Source: Nematostella vectensis
Lineage: Eukaryota; Cnidaria; Anthozoa; Actiniaria; Edwardsiidae
DNA: 64,000 nucleotides
Direction of reading: 5' to 3'
Assembly (NCBI RefSeq): GCF_932526225.1
Contig: NC_064045.1
Coordinates: 11,190,022 to 11,254,021, forward strand
This document shows positions 12,801 through 22,235 of the stretch, piece by piece. Each line of letters begins with the position of its first letter. Positions within the stretch are counted from its first letter, which is position 1. The translations under genes and the position numbers were made by a program. Below the pieces are notes generated by a model. It was not told where the DNA came from. It ran no database searches and saw only the letters and a program-made list of their open reading frames with translations.

Positions 12801-13821
12801 CATCGCATGTCGTGTAATCACTCCGTGACATTGCATGTCGTGTAATCACTCCGTGACATCGCATGTCGTGTAATTATCACTCCGTGACATCGCATGTCGT
12901 GTAATCATCACTCCGTGACATCGGATGTCGTGTAATCACCCTGTGATATCGCACCGTGTTGTGTCCCGAAATTTCCTCTCCTTGTGTGCCCTTGCATTAG
13001 TTATCCTTCAAATAATCGCTGATCTCTCCTTGATGCAGGTCATTTGCGTCTTTTTCACCGATGGCTTGGTGGACAACTCGACACGTGATCAGCTACGGAA
13101 CGAAAGTCGTACTTACGGAGATCTGCGATATCAGCCATTGCAGGGCGGCAAGGAATTTGGCTATCGATTTTTGCTTCAAATCAAATGGGCGATGGCACAT
13201 TACGAATTCCAGTACTTATTACGGGTCGATGACGACTATTTTGTCTGCCTTAACAGACTTTTAAACGAACTGCCTCGACGACCAAAAAACAACCTAGTGT
13301 GGGGACACTTTTACTGCTTGAAAGATCTAGTTTATGTCGACGAGGCGTGGATGATATTCTCCGTTGATGTGATACGGAAGTTTTTATCACAAGACGACAA
13401 ACACTTAGTGTGTCACCCACATGCCGACCAACAGATAGCCATATGGCTGAATAACATTCCTGGAAGAATTTACTTCAATGACCCTCGCCTCCACCACGCT
13501 AGGGCGGGTCTTATACCCGAGTTCAAAACCAAGCGTGATATATGCAATGTGTACTTAGGGGTTCATGGTGCGTACTCTGATCTAATGGCTTATTTTGGAG
13601 AAGTTAGTAATGACGAAGCAAAGGGACATGTGATGAATATTGCAGATTATCGCTTGGGTTGTCCGCATTGGGGATTCGAATGGACCGAAATGGCAGGGTT
13701 TTATCGGTTTGAGCCCAAGCCTTGTGTCAACATGTCTTCGTGGGGATTGGACCATAATATGTATGCGGGGGATGAGGAGCTTGTGACACCAAAAGAAGCA
13801 CCATCATCATCATCAACGTGA
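6877..13821 (+). CDS. GT31 beta-1,3-galactosyltransferase-like protein, left copy (2 exons)
   Basis: Coding exons are 6877-7179 and 13039-13821, joined at phase 0 (donor CAG|GTAAAA, acceptor GATGCAG|GTC), giving 361 aa. The product is a predicted type II Golgi membrane enzyme that adds a beta-1,3-linked sugar. A short cytoplasmic tail is followed by a signal anchor (about residues 8-29). Next come the GT31 entry motif APRRKDRRDSIRQSYWKYCK and VFFTDG, and the DxD metal/nucleotide-sugar motif VDDDYFV (Asp 165-167). Several N-glycosylation sequons are present. The C-terminal half is less typical: HPHADQQIAIWLNN stands where many family members have an EDVYxG-type motif, so donor and acceptor cannot be assigned. 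A CTCTGCAG|G acceptor just before the ATG suggests a spliced 5' UTR. The 5.9-kb intron holds the LTR element and the minisatellites. An almost identical paralogue starts at 19199. Confidence 0.85.
7584..7737 (-). repeat. 3' LTR (154 bp)
   Basis: Direct repeat of 11768-11921, with no difference seen. In element orientation it begins TGTTATGAGTAG and ends CATTACA. A TATA-like CCTTATATGG lies about 15-25 bp in. Confidence 0.9.
7738..7748 (-). other. Polypurine tract
   Basis: Read on the minus strand, TGAGAGGGGGG directly abuts the 3' LTR. This is the expected position and composition of the plus-strand priming tract. Confidence 0.7.
7827..9518 (-). CDS. Retrotransposon Pol, RNase H and integrase part
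   Basis: This 563-codon frame begins inside the RNase H domain: VDASKSGLGACL, an E in the QIEKELLA helix, TDHKPLE, and DTLSRAY at the end. It continues into the integrase with an HHCC zinc domain (the H near HKGHFG, then CDKCLSLQ). The catalytic core supplies the first Asp in ALDIG, the second in TADNNPF and the Glu in SNGLAEKAV. A basic C-terminal tail closes it. The usual start of RNase H lies in the frame of the preceding ORF, so this is the displaced 3' half of one Pol. The first Met is probably not a natural start. TADNNPF replaces the more common SDNGPQF-type motif. Confidence 0.9.
   Translation of the reverse strand: MQVDASKSGLGACLLQNGQPVAYASRALTSAEQNYAQIEKELLAIVFGCERFNMYTYGADIDVMTDHKPLESIFRKPLHKVPPRLQRMRLRLQKYHTSVRYVPGKYLYIADTLSRAYDTEAQTQTNDMHDEMEHMVHCIMTDLPVSDTKLSQLQEITGKDQDMLLLGKYIREGWPQNRQSVPVQLRPYWNVRHDLHLLDGLVMKDQRIVIPVTWRPQILQQIHKGHFGIEKSKARARAAVYWPGLSANISEMITKCDKCLSLQRKQQKEPMQLREVPLLPWQHIALDIGEYQGKLYLVVIDYYSKYIEAVNMSGKKAGHVIKALTEIFSRHGYPETLTADNNPFNAEEMHEYASRCGFRVIPTSPLYSQSNGLAEKAVGIVKGILGKGCNLHEGLMVYRNTQVSNFPYSPNQMLFSRQVRTTLPMHPRALLPTVHDDIRIQLQDRQLKTKEYYDKGSKPIPPLKEGDMIRFQKPGEKNYSPGCVSGVHNTPRSYVITDQTGREYRRNRRALNASREPPLYVSKDDMLDSTFESENVVITPEEPRRSSRAKSAPVWHKDYIMDS
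9508..11724 (-). CDS. Retrotransposon Gag-protease-reverse transcriptase part
   Basis: A 738-codon frame. About residues 1-195 are a gag-like capsid region rich in charged helices. Two zinc knuckles follow at about 210-243 (C-x2-C-x3-H-x4-C, then C-x2-C-x4-H-x4-C). An aspartic protease motif LDSGAECNVIP is near 318, and reverse transcriptase spans about 440-650 with LVIVEKKD, VDMSSCYW, FGRFRFCRMPFGI and the catalytic pair in VYDDIIIAG. Gag and Pol share one frame. The frame ends early, next to the RNase H domain, because of what looks like a single-nucleotide shift near 9510-9530. It starts 44 nt inside the 5' LTR edge, so the leader is very short. Confidence 0.92.
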   Translation of the reverse strand: MEKIKPPPELDMDSRNLAEAWREFEESWELYEISSGLTTKEEKVQVATLYSIVGLKARRVLKTLPGIPEAIAERKVKDTLKALKDYCMPRTNVTYERYIFRTTTQGERQFDTFLTELRRKAALCDFGVIKDSLIRDQIVIGTNSPTLRERLLREPDLTLTTAINLCRASEQAIEQSKLITRPEQSQEIKEIDSLNARAPTQNQNKGQSFKCRFCGLQHDRGNCTAYNATCHRCKEKNHFARCCTRKLPQPQAHQQQRGASRAIREVELQEQQDPNNLYKEIESLYIEEVKSSNKIKCVEQCLSLNGKNVTFKLDSGAECNVIPEAVAKELDCTIEQTALKLRAFGVGKCYIDTLVQGQESPIAVEYYIVEHNVRPILGVETCLKLGLITFSGGARAQGLSIDALEQPRNLLDQFEDVFTGLGCVEGEYDICLKEGARPTIQHQRNVPLRLIEQLKTTINDLEQREVIKKVNEPVEWVSNLVIVEKKDKSLRLCLDPPDLNEAIVREDYKPPSIEKISSTLNGCTVFTVVDMSSCYWHKKLSDAASLLCTFNTPFGRFRFCRMPFGISCASEVAQKMVEEHFGDIEGVLPVYDDIIIAGKTTAEHDRALHKVLERARERNIRFNKSKIQYRLDKVSYMGEVVSNNRFTPDPAKVSAILKMPVPQCKKDLQRLLGMINYLSKYIPSMAELTAPLRMLLRKEAAWAWHPEHDAALAKLKTALTSKPVLRFYDIHLTYHLAG
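11750..11767 (-). other. Primer-binding site, probably tRNA-Leu
   Basis: Directly inside the 5' LTR, minus strand, TGGTACCAGGAGTCGGAG starts with the TGG that pairs with a tRNA CCA end. The following bases resemble the complement of the acceptor and T-arm end of a eukaryotic tRNA-Leu (UAA type). The tRNA identity is from memory. Confidence 0.6.
11768..11921 (-). repeat. 5' LTR (154 bp)
   Basis: Identical by eye to 7584-7737, which implies a recent insertion. It begins and ends with TG/CA and is followed on the plus side by a long G-run. Confidence 0.9.
11952..12270. repeat. 36-bp minisatellite in the GT31 intron, left copy only
   Basis: Eight to nine near-perfect copies of a 36-bp unit containing CATTGGCAAGTAAAGCGGCA. 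The period is a multiple of three, so several frames stay open on both strands; these are repeat artefacts, not genes. The right duplicate has a single CATTGGCAAGTAAAG near 19940. Confidence 0.92.
12337..12950. repeat. 28-31-bp minisatellite next to GT31 exon 2, left copy
   Basis: About twenty units of the type CATGTCGTGTAATCACTCCGTGA, with optional extra ATC and GGAT/GCAT variants. The array ends about 90 bp before the exon 2 acceptor. The homologous array is at 20036-20612. Confidence 0.9.
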
Positions 13822-14574
13822 CATCATCATCATCATCGGACCCATTTATCAGACGGTGGTGCGATAATAGGAGATGAATATAGAAAAGAAGCTGAACAAG
13901 AACTGAGAGAAAAAAACTAAAGACTGTTTTTTTAACAGCATTTTAGAAAATGTGAAATTATCAAAATTTTATCGGGGGAGTATGTCCCCGCATGCACATA
14001 AACGGTAAAATGTTTTTTATGCTTATCTATTTTCATTAAAGCCGTCACATATTTACAATATATCATTTTTAAACAAAGCATGAAAATTGTAAACCATTTA
14101 AAATGTATCTGAAACACAACACTTTTAAAAAACATGGGTTTGTTTTCATTTAATCATTTTTTCATTGTTCTCTGGTGTAACCGCACAGTCATTTTCTTCT
14201 TTTTTTTTGGGGGGGGGGGGGTTGAACTTACCATCCAAAAGGTCACATGATCACTTAGCGTAAGTCCCCTACTTGGTGGGGGTGAGGGAGGGAGGGAGAG
14301 AGGGAGGGACCTACCTGGCCCTGAATTAAATGATAGAAAATTTAAAAACTTTAATAGTTTAGTGCTTTACAGAGTTTATTGACCTGTCTCATTCCACTGC
14401 CAGTTTTGGGCAATTTGACAGCATTTTCATATTAATTTGATTAGCATGTATGTGGTAACTGAATGTTTCATATATTGAATTGACAATGCTCTCTCTTTAC
14501 TCTTATCAATGTATACTTTTTTCCAGTCAACCAATCTATGCCTCTTTCTCTCCTGCACGCTTGTGTCAAAGATC
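13822..14574. other. Convergent 3' flanks of the GT31 gene and the CX9C exons (left)
   Basis: No coding sequence. A short (ATC)n run follows the GT31 stop. A poly-G and TIR remnant (GTCACATGATCACTTAG...AAGTCCCC) near 14240-14272 matches the MITE family at 44267-44514. A possible minus-strand poly(A) signal (TTTATT on plus) lies at 14375-14380. Confidence 0.5.
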
Positions 14575-15425
14575 TCAGTAATATACTCCATGCTTCTTCC
14601 TCAAGTCTATCTAAAAAATAAAAATAAAAAACAGCTAATAAATTCTTGGCATTTAATTTTCATGTGAAGGGAGGTTCACGATCATATTAAGGATTCTTGA
14701 TATGACTTGTGTTACAAGCTTTTTCAAAAGATCTAAATGCCACAAAATACAATGCAAAATACATTCCAGTAGCAGAATAAAACTAGGAACCCCTGTGAAA
14801 TTCAACCATCCTACAGTTAAAGCAATTCAATTTTATCGCTCAAGCATAAAACAATCTATGGACAATAATATCTCATACGCTAAAATATTTTAAAATCAAA
14901 AATAGAAATAAAGCAACACTCAAGTCAGATCAAGATTTTAAAGCAAAAAAAAAAAAAAAAGTAAAAACTGGATGATTCTTCAAAAAATCGGGCTCATCAA
15001 AAGAGGGGGGGAAGTGGACATAAAGCTTGGTAAGGGAGGCCGACCAAGTCAAAATGCAAGGGAGTGAAGGGTATGTGAAAAAAACAACAACTGGGGATTG
15101 ATGATTGAGGAACTTGTATGAAGGGGGGAATGGGAGATTTTCGAAGCTCAGAAACATTGCAGAGAACATGCAGAGCAGATCTATAAAAAGGTTGCTTGTT
15201 TTTGTCATAACCACAAATTATGAAAGATCATTTTCTAGACTAAATCGTGTTGTTTACCCTCTTTGAACTGACTTTACTATGAAATAGTAGAAAGAAAGGT
15301 TTCTTACAGTGTGCTTTTTATAGCAATCCCAGAATCCAGTCTGCTGTTTATGACAATCAGGAAACCAGCTCTTCTGGAAGCATTGCATTACTTCATTATA
15401 CTTGTCTTCACAAGCTTCAAGGGCT
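14575..15425 (-). pseudogene. Partial duplicate of the twin-CX9C gene (exons 2 and 3 only)
   Basis: Exon 2 (15308-15425) and exon 3 (14575-14610) match 22930-23047 and 22236-22271. Splice sites and frame are intact, and one substitution (Glu to Lys after the third Cys) is visible. The start exon at 25028-25110 lies outside the duplicated block, and nothing like it precedes this copy, where a LINE follows instead. It is probably non-functional, unless transcripts reach it from the distant first exon. Confidence 0.75.
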
Positions 15426-15730
15426 CTGGAAAATAAATCACTTATCTAAACTGATGCAAAATTCATTCAATTAATGAACAGCAGAGCTGGAGCAAATGTA
15501 CGTAGCCTTCCAGGGGTGGATTCAGGATTTCTCTGAGGGGGTTGGAGGAAGAAAGAGGTGAAGGGGGTGACCAGATCCAGCTTGTTTTCTTATAGCTTAC
15601 CCTTGGATGTGCTTGAACGTTGAGTTAGAAAAGAAAAGGACGAGATATGCCTACATAACATAGATGCAAAAAAGGTAGAGATATCCGGCTTCTGAAGTGT
15701 CAACATTTCCCCAAGCATACCCAGACCTAC

Positions 15731-15808
15731 CCTGGGTACCAGAGGCTCCGAGCTTTGCGGCGGAAAAACGTTTTCGCTGTAAAACTTGGAGCCTCTGGTA
15801 CCCAGGAC
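15731..15808. repeat. Hairpin element with CCTGGGTACCAGAGGCTCC arms (left)
   Basis: Two arms of about 20 nt, CCTGGGTACCAGAGGCTCC and its inverse, enclose about 36 bp. The same hairpin is at 23352-23428 in the right duplicate, so it predates the duplication. Confidence 0.7.
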
Positions 15809-15974
15809 CCCATTACAAGTGCAGATTTTACATTCAGCTTACTTATCCTTTTAGCCATCATTTAGTCCAAATACATGTATAAGTAGAGTGAAAGGAAACG
15901 TTTATTATATGACCGTGATGTCTGAAAATATGGCACAACTTGCCTGTAGTGGAAACAGATAACAAATTACGTGG

Positions 15975-16981
15975 AATATAATAACCTTTCTGTTTTGATG
16001 GATGGGCAACCAATAGAGGGAGTTGAGCACGCGCGTGTGCTTGGAGTTGAAATTGATAATTCTCTCTCATGGGGTCCGCAAATTGAAACACTCTGCAAGA
16101 AGCTTAATAGCCGTATATATCTTTTGCGTAGATTACATCCATACTCGACGCAGGCTGATTCTCTTCACTTTTACAATACTTGTATCAACAGTCAGCTTCT
16201 TTATTGTATCAGTGTTTTATTACAACTTTTACTAATCCAAAAGCGCGCTGCTAGAATTATCCTGTCTGCGGACTTCTTTGCTCCCTCCGTTGATCTTTTT
16301 CAAGAACTCAAATGGTTGGCTTTTTTTTGACTTGCCAAACTTCGGAAATTACATGTACTATTTTCGTTATTACTTAATCCCGATGGCTCCTTGCTGCCTA
16401 AAGTAGGTTTTCCGCTTCGTTTTCTCTTCCGGTTGCATGACGAGGGCTGCAGCAGCAAATAATCTCACCCTGCCCCTAGTTAAATCTGATTATGGAAAGC
16501 GAGCATTTTCTTTCTCGGCCGTCTCTCTTTTTAATGTCCTCCCTTCTGACTTCAAGGATCTTGTAACTGCGACTCCCCCCTCAACTATCCTGTTTTATGG
16601 TTTCTTTAAAAAAACATTTTTTTCTTCAACCAACTGTGTAATGTTTCCCACCTTGAATAAAGATTTTGTTACAACTGCCGCTTTTATTTCAACTGCTATT
16701 GCTACTCAACTTAACTTTTTTTCTTTTCTCTCTTCTCTTCTTTTTTCAACAATATGTCAGTGGTAATATGTGAATATTTTGTGTGTTTTTGTCATCGTTG
16801 CATTGTCATGTAGCTCATCATGTGTATGCCCGCGCGCCTCATGATGCCATGGTCCTGCTGAATGTCCTGCCGAATGACGTCATATATTGATACATTTTTT
16901 AGGTTAGCGTAGGAGGTTGTTAGAAAACCTCCACGGTTAAATTAATGTAACCCTCCAAAAGTAAAGAATATTGTATTGTAT
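15975..16981 (+). mobile_element. 5'-truncated non-LTR retrotransposon (LINE) fragment
   Basis: The 15971-16330 frame encodes the end of a LINE reverse transcriptase: VLGVEIDNSLSW, KLNSRIYLLRRL, NSQLLYCISV and LQKRAARIIL are typical of the region after the YADD palm. A second piece at 16437-16610 (KSDYGKRAFSFSAVSLFNVLP) is the usual C-terminal block, separated by a frame break and a probable deletion. The 3' end is a short ATTGTATTGTATTG tail near 16967-16981, typical of simple-repeat-tailed LINEs. It sits exactly at the right end of the left duplicate. The clade (CR1/L2/Jockey-like) is uncertain. Confidence 0.85.
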
Positions 16982-17468
16982 TGGTTAAAAATTTTGGGAG
17001 CCCCCCTCAATATCTTCCCTCCCCCCTCGGTGTATTTAATGAACACTCTCTAATTAAAATAAAAAAAAACATTTTATTTTTCTCAAAATTTCGAACCATT
17101 CACACTTGAACATGTGTAGATAAGAGTGCGCGTGTCCATGTCGTTATAATACTAGTGTGCGCCAGGTATAATTATAAATTCGGGAGTTGCAATTGATAAT
17201 TTTTAATTTTTTTTTATTTCACGATACTTTCACGCGAGTTTCAAGAAGTCTGTTGTTTCTGAATTTTTTATAGCTTCGATATTAGTTCTGCGAGCATCTG
17301 TGTATCATAATAATTATTCTCATCCTCATTAATTATTCAGCAGGACGCCAGCCAACCAAATTACTTAAATTTGGTCACATGATGATACTTGAAATCAGGT
17401 CTAGTCCAGTGTCTAAAAGACGGGGAGGGTATTGAATTTAGCAGGGAAGAGCTGGGGGGTGAAGTACT

Positions 17469-17532
17469 AGGACTGGAACAAAATTAATTCAGTTCAGGGA
17501 CACCTGAACTGAATTAATTTTGTTTCAGTCCT
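17469..17532. repeat. 30-bp arm near-perfect palindrome
   Basis: Arms 17469-17498 and 17503-17532 (AGGACTGGAACAAAATTAAT... and its inverse) differ at one position and are separated by a 4-base loop, GACA. A nested snap-back structure inside the TIR element. Confidence 0.85.
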
Positions 17533-17666
17533 CGGACTTAGTTCACTACTCACAAACAGCACTTTATTTTTTCCTCACCTTAATCATTGATCAAGTTACA
17601 ATAGGTAGGTCATAGAACCTACAACTAGTAAATAATAGTAATATTGCAGCTACCACTTATGTTTAC

Positions 17667-17857
<191 letters not shown>

Positions 17858-17858
17858 A

Positions 17859-18169
17859 CCTTGTTTATCTGCAGCTTCTTGGATGAATTTCCCGATCCAG
17901 AAGTTAAGGGAAGGAGCCGACATGGATTCCCATCCGCTGTCGAGGTTTTCAAGATGGAATAGTCTTACATTGAAGATTGTTGACTCCTTTGCGGTTATTT
18001 TGTTCACTCGGTCAGCACGCCAGTTTTCAAACATGTTGACACACCACTTCTTCTTGTATCTTGTCGACGCGGGTACAGCTTGCGCCAAAGCTACTTCTTC
18101 CTCATCTTTACTTTTGGCTTTTCTGAACCTTTTAAGCGGCCGCACGATTTCGTTTTCGCTGGAATCCAT
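17859..18169 (-). pseudogene. Crypton/QRICH1-like first exon inside the TIR element
   Basis: From an ATG at 18169 the frame gives about 103 residues. The first part is a basic, acidic-rich leader (RPLKRFRKAKSKDEEEVA), then KKKWCVNMFENWRADR and MSAPSLNFWIGKFIQEAADK. The latter matches the F-x-x-W-x-x-[RN] and L-x-F-W-[IL]-x-K-F-[IV]-x-E pattern of Crypton-derived QRICH1/KIAA1958-like proteins. The frame breaks at a donor (AACAAG|GTATTT) in phase 1 after Gln, at the same point as the related exon at 623-809. No later exon is present, so the copy is truncated. Whether it was ever part of a mobile recombinase or of a captured host gene cannot be told from here. Confidence 0.5.
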
Positions 18170-18390
18170 TGCTTTTTGACAGCATTAAATCATGGACTTG
18201 CTAGAAAATAGCATAAACTTGAGCTTTATTTCCAATGGAAGCCTCCAGGGAAATCAAGACGAACGAAGAACGTGACATGTTCTTGATTTTAGATGGACAG
18301 TTAGACAAAGCGCATAGAAATGAAAATCAAAGGATGGAGGAGGGAAATTTAAATTTACGTAATTTGGTTGGCTGGCGTCCTGCTAAATAA

Positions 18391-19198
18391 TTAACAAGAA
18401 TGAGAAGACTGGATTCTCTCGGCTGTGCCTCGAACTGGAACTAATCGCGCGGACTTGAAATCCCATCCAGTCCTCATTGTCGGCTTTGAAATATTACTTA
18501 TAATAATTCGAGTTTATTAAGACCCCTCGCACAAAAGACACAAAGTTATTCTAGCAGCATTACATGTACAGTAAAAGCCAGTAAAAGCGTGCGTAGAAGA
18601 ACCTACCTGTAGTTATTGAGAACCTTACTGTAGTAAGGGTAAGCTTCTATTGAATGCAAAGATTTCAATATTCTATATTGTGGTTGAAAGTATTATTAAA
18701 CACGGACAAGGAAAGTGTCTTATTTGTTCTGTATAATTGTAAAAAGAAATTTTTGCATGTCAAATATTATACCTCTTGTCTCTTGAACGTTGATTGCTAT
18801 GTTTAAAAAGCACACATGAAATTGATAATTACTTTAACAAAGTATTTGTAACTTATGCCAGCATAGCGAACAGAGCTTAGTGAGATTTTAAAGGATTCTG
18901 AACAACTCTTTGATGAATATAGATTGAGCTTTGAAAAATTTATAAACGAGAAATATCAAAGAGACTTATGCTTATATAATTATATAGACACTTGACTTAT
19001 CTTCTCCAAAAAAAATACGTATCGATTCACGTGATATTACAGTTTTTAAGAAATAATTATCCATAACTTCCCTGCCATAACTTAGGATTCAAGTTTTCGA
19101 AAAGCCAAACGAATTTCCATTAATTTATATTCTGTATTGTCGTTATTCTTGTTTTGATTATTACGCAGGAGGAGCACTCGTGCGGAAAGCGAACAAAT
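18391..19198. other. Flank of the right GT31 gene
   Basis: Duplication sequence homologous to about 5640-6876. A plausible acceptor (TTACGCAG|GAG, near 19168) lies just before the GT31 start codon, which suggests a spliced 5' UTR. No separate gene is seen. Confidence 0.5.
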
Positions 19199-21493
19199 AT
19201 GTGGAAGAGCTATAGCAGACGATTACAAGTCTCTGTGGCCGTTGCAATCATTTTAACTACTTTAATCTTTCTACAACTTACTTCAAATGTCTTTTTAAAA
19301 ACACACAATCATCCCTCATATAAAACAACACTGGGTGATGTCCTGGAGCGGCAAGAAGATTTCATTTTGGCGGATTTTCAAGATAGAGGAATAAACAAAA
19401 CTGAAGTACTCCTAGTATTGATTGTGTCTTCTGCTCCGAGGAGAAAAGATAGACGGGACTCGATACGACAGTCATACTGGAAATACTGCAAAACATCGCA
19501 GGTAAAAAATGGGCATTTCGTGATAATTCTGTTATGATTAAATATGTATGCGTTCTAGTGGCAACATAGCATCCGTAACTTTTGCGATAAAACGAAATAG
19601 TTTAAAGTTTTGGAAAAAAAGTTTCTGACATTACCTGTCATCTCGTAATTTTTTTCTAAATGATTTATTGTATTATCATAACAATTTAGAACTTAGAGAA
19701 ACGGTATTGGAAGACAGAAGCAGATGTTTATAAAAGCTGGAAAGCCAGTGACGAATCCAGAATCCAGGGATGGGGTGGCGGGGGTTCTAATCTTTTCTTT
19801 GTGCTCTCGAACCTTTTAATCGTTCAGTTTACATACATCTTTTTGTCTTAGTCACCCCTTATTTATCCTCTCCCCTCTCCGCTTTTTTGAACATGAAGGG
19901 GGGAGGGGGTTGGGATTCAGGGAGGATGGGTGTCCCTTTCTCATTGGCAAGTAAAGAAGAAATATAAAATGTTGTTAAACGGTTTGTAAAAATTTTTAAA
20001 AAAATATCATTTTTTATTCGCCTTTCACCCTGCTCAATCGCATGTCGGGTAATCACTCCGTGACATCGGATGTCGTGTAATCACTCCGTGACATCGCATG
20101 TCGTGTAAACACTCCGCGACATCGGATGTCGTGTAATCACTCCGTAACATCGCATGTCGTGTAATCATCACTCCGTGACATCGGGTGTCGTGGAATCACT
20201 CCGTGACATCGGATGTCGTATAATCACTCCGTGACATCGCATGTCGTGTATAATCACTCCATGACATCGGATGTCGTGTAATCACTCCGTGACATCGGAT
20301 GTCGTGTAATCGCTCCGTGACATCGCATGTCGTGTAATCACTCCGTAACATCGCATGTCGTGTAATCATCACTCCGTGACATCGGATGTCGTGTAATCAC
20401 TCCGTGACATTGCATGTCGTGTAATCACTCCGTAACATCGCATGTCGTGTAATCATCACTCCGTGACATCGCATGTCGTGTAATCATCACTCCGTGACAT
20501 CACATGTCGTGTAATCATCACTCCGTGACATCGCATGTCGTGTAATCATCACTCCGTGACATCGCATGTCGTGTAATCATCACTCCGTGACATCGCATGT
20601 CGTGTAATCACCCTGTGATATCGCACCGTGTTGTGTCCCGAAATTTCCTCTCCTTGTGTACCCTTGCACTAGTTACCCTTCAAATAATCGCTGATCTCTC
20701 CTTGATGCAGGTCATTTGCGTCTTTTTCACCGATGGCTTGGTGGACAACTCGACACGTGATCAGCTACGGAACGAAAGTCGTACTTACGGAGATCTGCGA
20801 TATCAGCCATTGCAGGGCGGCAAGGAATTTGGCTATCGATTTTTGCTTCAAATCAAATGGGCGATGGCACATTACGAATTCCAGTACTTATTACGGGTCG
20901 ATGACGACTATTTTGTCTGCCTTAACAGACTTTTAAACGAACTGCCTCGACGACCGAAAAACAACCTAGTGTGGGGACACTTTTACTGCTTGAAAGATCT
21001 AGTTTATGTCGACGAGGCGTGGATGATATTCTCCGTTGATGTGATACGGACGTTTTTATCACAAGACGACAAACACTTAGTGTGTCACCCACATGCCGAC
21101 CAACAGATAGCCATATGGCTGAATAACATTCCTGGAAGAATTTACTTCCATGACCCTCGCCTCCACCACGCTAGGGCGGGTCTTATACCCGAGTTCAAAA
21201 CCAAGCGTGATATATGCAATGTGTACTTAGGGGTTCATGGTGCGTACTCTGATCTAATGGCTTATTTTGGAGAAGTTAGTAATGACGAAGCAAAGGGACA
21301 TGTGATGAATATTGCAGATTATCGCTTGGGTTGTCCGCATTGGGGATTCGAATGGACCGAAATGGCAGGGTTTTATCGGTTTGAGCCCAAGCCTTGTGTC
21401 AACATGTCTTCGTGGGGATTGGACCATAATATGTATGCGGGGGATGAGGAGTTTGTGACACCAAAAGAAGCACCATCATCATCATCAACGTGA
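19199..21493 (+). CDS. GT31 beta-1,3-galactosyltransferase-like protein, right copy (2 exons)
   Basis: Coding exons are 19199-19501 and 20711-21493 (phase 0, CAG|GTAAAA and GATGCAG|GTC), giving 361 aa. The ATG at 19199 is chosen because it starts the MWKSYSRRL segment shared with the left copy; the upstream in-frame ATG (19154) precedes a likely UTR acceptor. Signal anchor, APRRKDRRDSIRQSYWK, VFFTDG and VDDDYFV (Asp 165-167) are all conserved. The two proteins differ at only about eight positions (for example Ser-Ser/Thr-Leu in the anchor, Lys/Thr, Asn/His and Leu/Phe later). The intron is just 1.2 kb and is dominated by the roughly 30-bp minisatellite. Both copies are open, so both may be functional. 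Sugar specificity cannot be assigned. Confidence 0.88.
20036..20612. repeat. 28-31-bp minisatellite next to GT31 exon 2, right copy
   Basis: About nineteen units of CATGTCGTGTAATCACTCCGTGA type, homologous to 12337-12950 but with a different order of GGAT/GCAT variants. The arrays have therefore been evolving independently since the duplication. Confidence 0.9.
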
Positions 21494-22235
21494 CATCATC
21501 ATCATCATCGGACAGTGCCCCCATTTATCAGACGGTGGTGCGATAATAGGAGATGAATATAGAAAAGAAGCTGAACAAGAACTGAGAGAAAAAACTTAAG
21601 ACTGTTTTTTAACAGCATCTTAGAAAATGTGAAATTATCAAAATTTTATCGGGGGAGTATGTCCCCGCATGCACATAAACGGTAAAATGTTTTTTATGCT
21701 TATCTATTTTCATTAAAGCCGTCACATATTTACAATATATCATTTTTAAACAAAGCATGAAAATTGTAAACCATTTAAAATGTATCTGAAACACAATACT
21801 TTTAAAAAACATGGGTTTGTTTTCATTTAATCATTTTTTCATTGTTCTCTGGTGTAACCAGCACAGTCATTTTCTTTTGGGGGGGGGGGGGGGGTTGAAC
21901 TTACCATCCAAAAGGTCACATGATCACTTAGCATAGGTCCCCTACTTGGTGGGGGTGAGGGAGGGAGGGACCTACCTGGCCCTGAATTAAATAATAGAAA
22001 ATTTAAAAACTTTAATAGTTTAGTGCTTTACAGAGTTTATTGACCTGTCTCATTCCACTGCCAGTTTTGGGCAATTTGACAGCATTTTCATATTAATTTG
22101 ATTGACATGTATGTGGTAACTGAATGTTTCATATATTGAATTGACAATGCTATCTCTTTACTCTTATCAATGTATACTTTTTTCCAGTCAACCAATCTAT
22201 GCCTCTTTCTCTCCTGCACGCTTGTGTCAAAGATC
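21494..22235. other. Convergent 3' flanks of the GT31 and CX9C genes
   Basis: No coding sequence. A short ATC run follows the GT31 stop; ATTAAA near 21711 could serve GT31. TTTATT at 22036-22041 could be the minus-strand poly(A) signal of the CX9C gene, about 195 nt past its stop. Near 21885-21942 a poly-G tract and a TIR remnant of the 44267-44514 MITE family are present. Confidence 0.5.

Larger units (their letters stand above)
5386..15974. repeat. Segmental duplication, left copy
   Basis: This block matches the right copy (about 17065-23595) in order and orientation. Shared parts are the 5' flank (GAACCATTCACACTTGAACA), both GT31 exons, the intronic roughly 30-bp minisatellite, the 3' flank, and exons 2-3 of the twin-CX9C gene. 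Similarity is high throughout; only three amino-acid differences are seen in the 260-aa second GT31 exon. The left copy is longer because it also holds a 620-bp foldback element, an LTR retrotransposon and an expanded 36-bp repeat. It ends where a LINE begins, near 15975. Confidence 0.85.
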
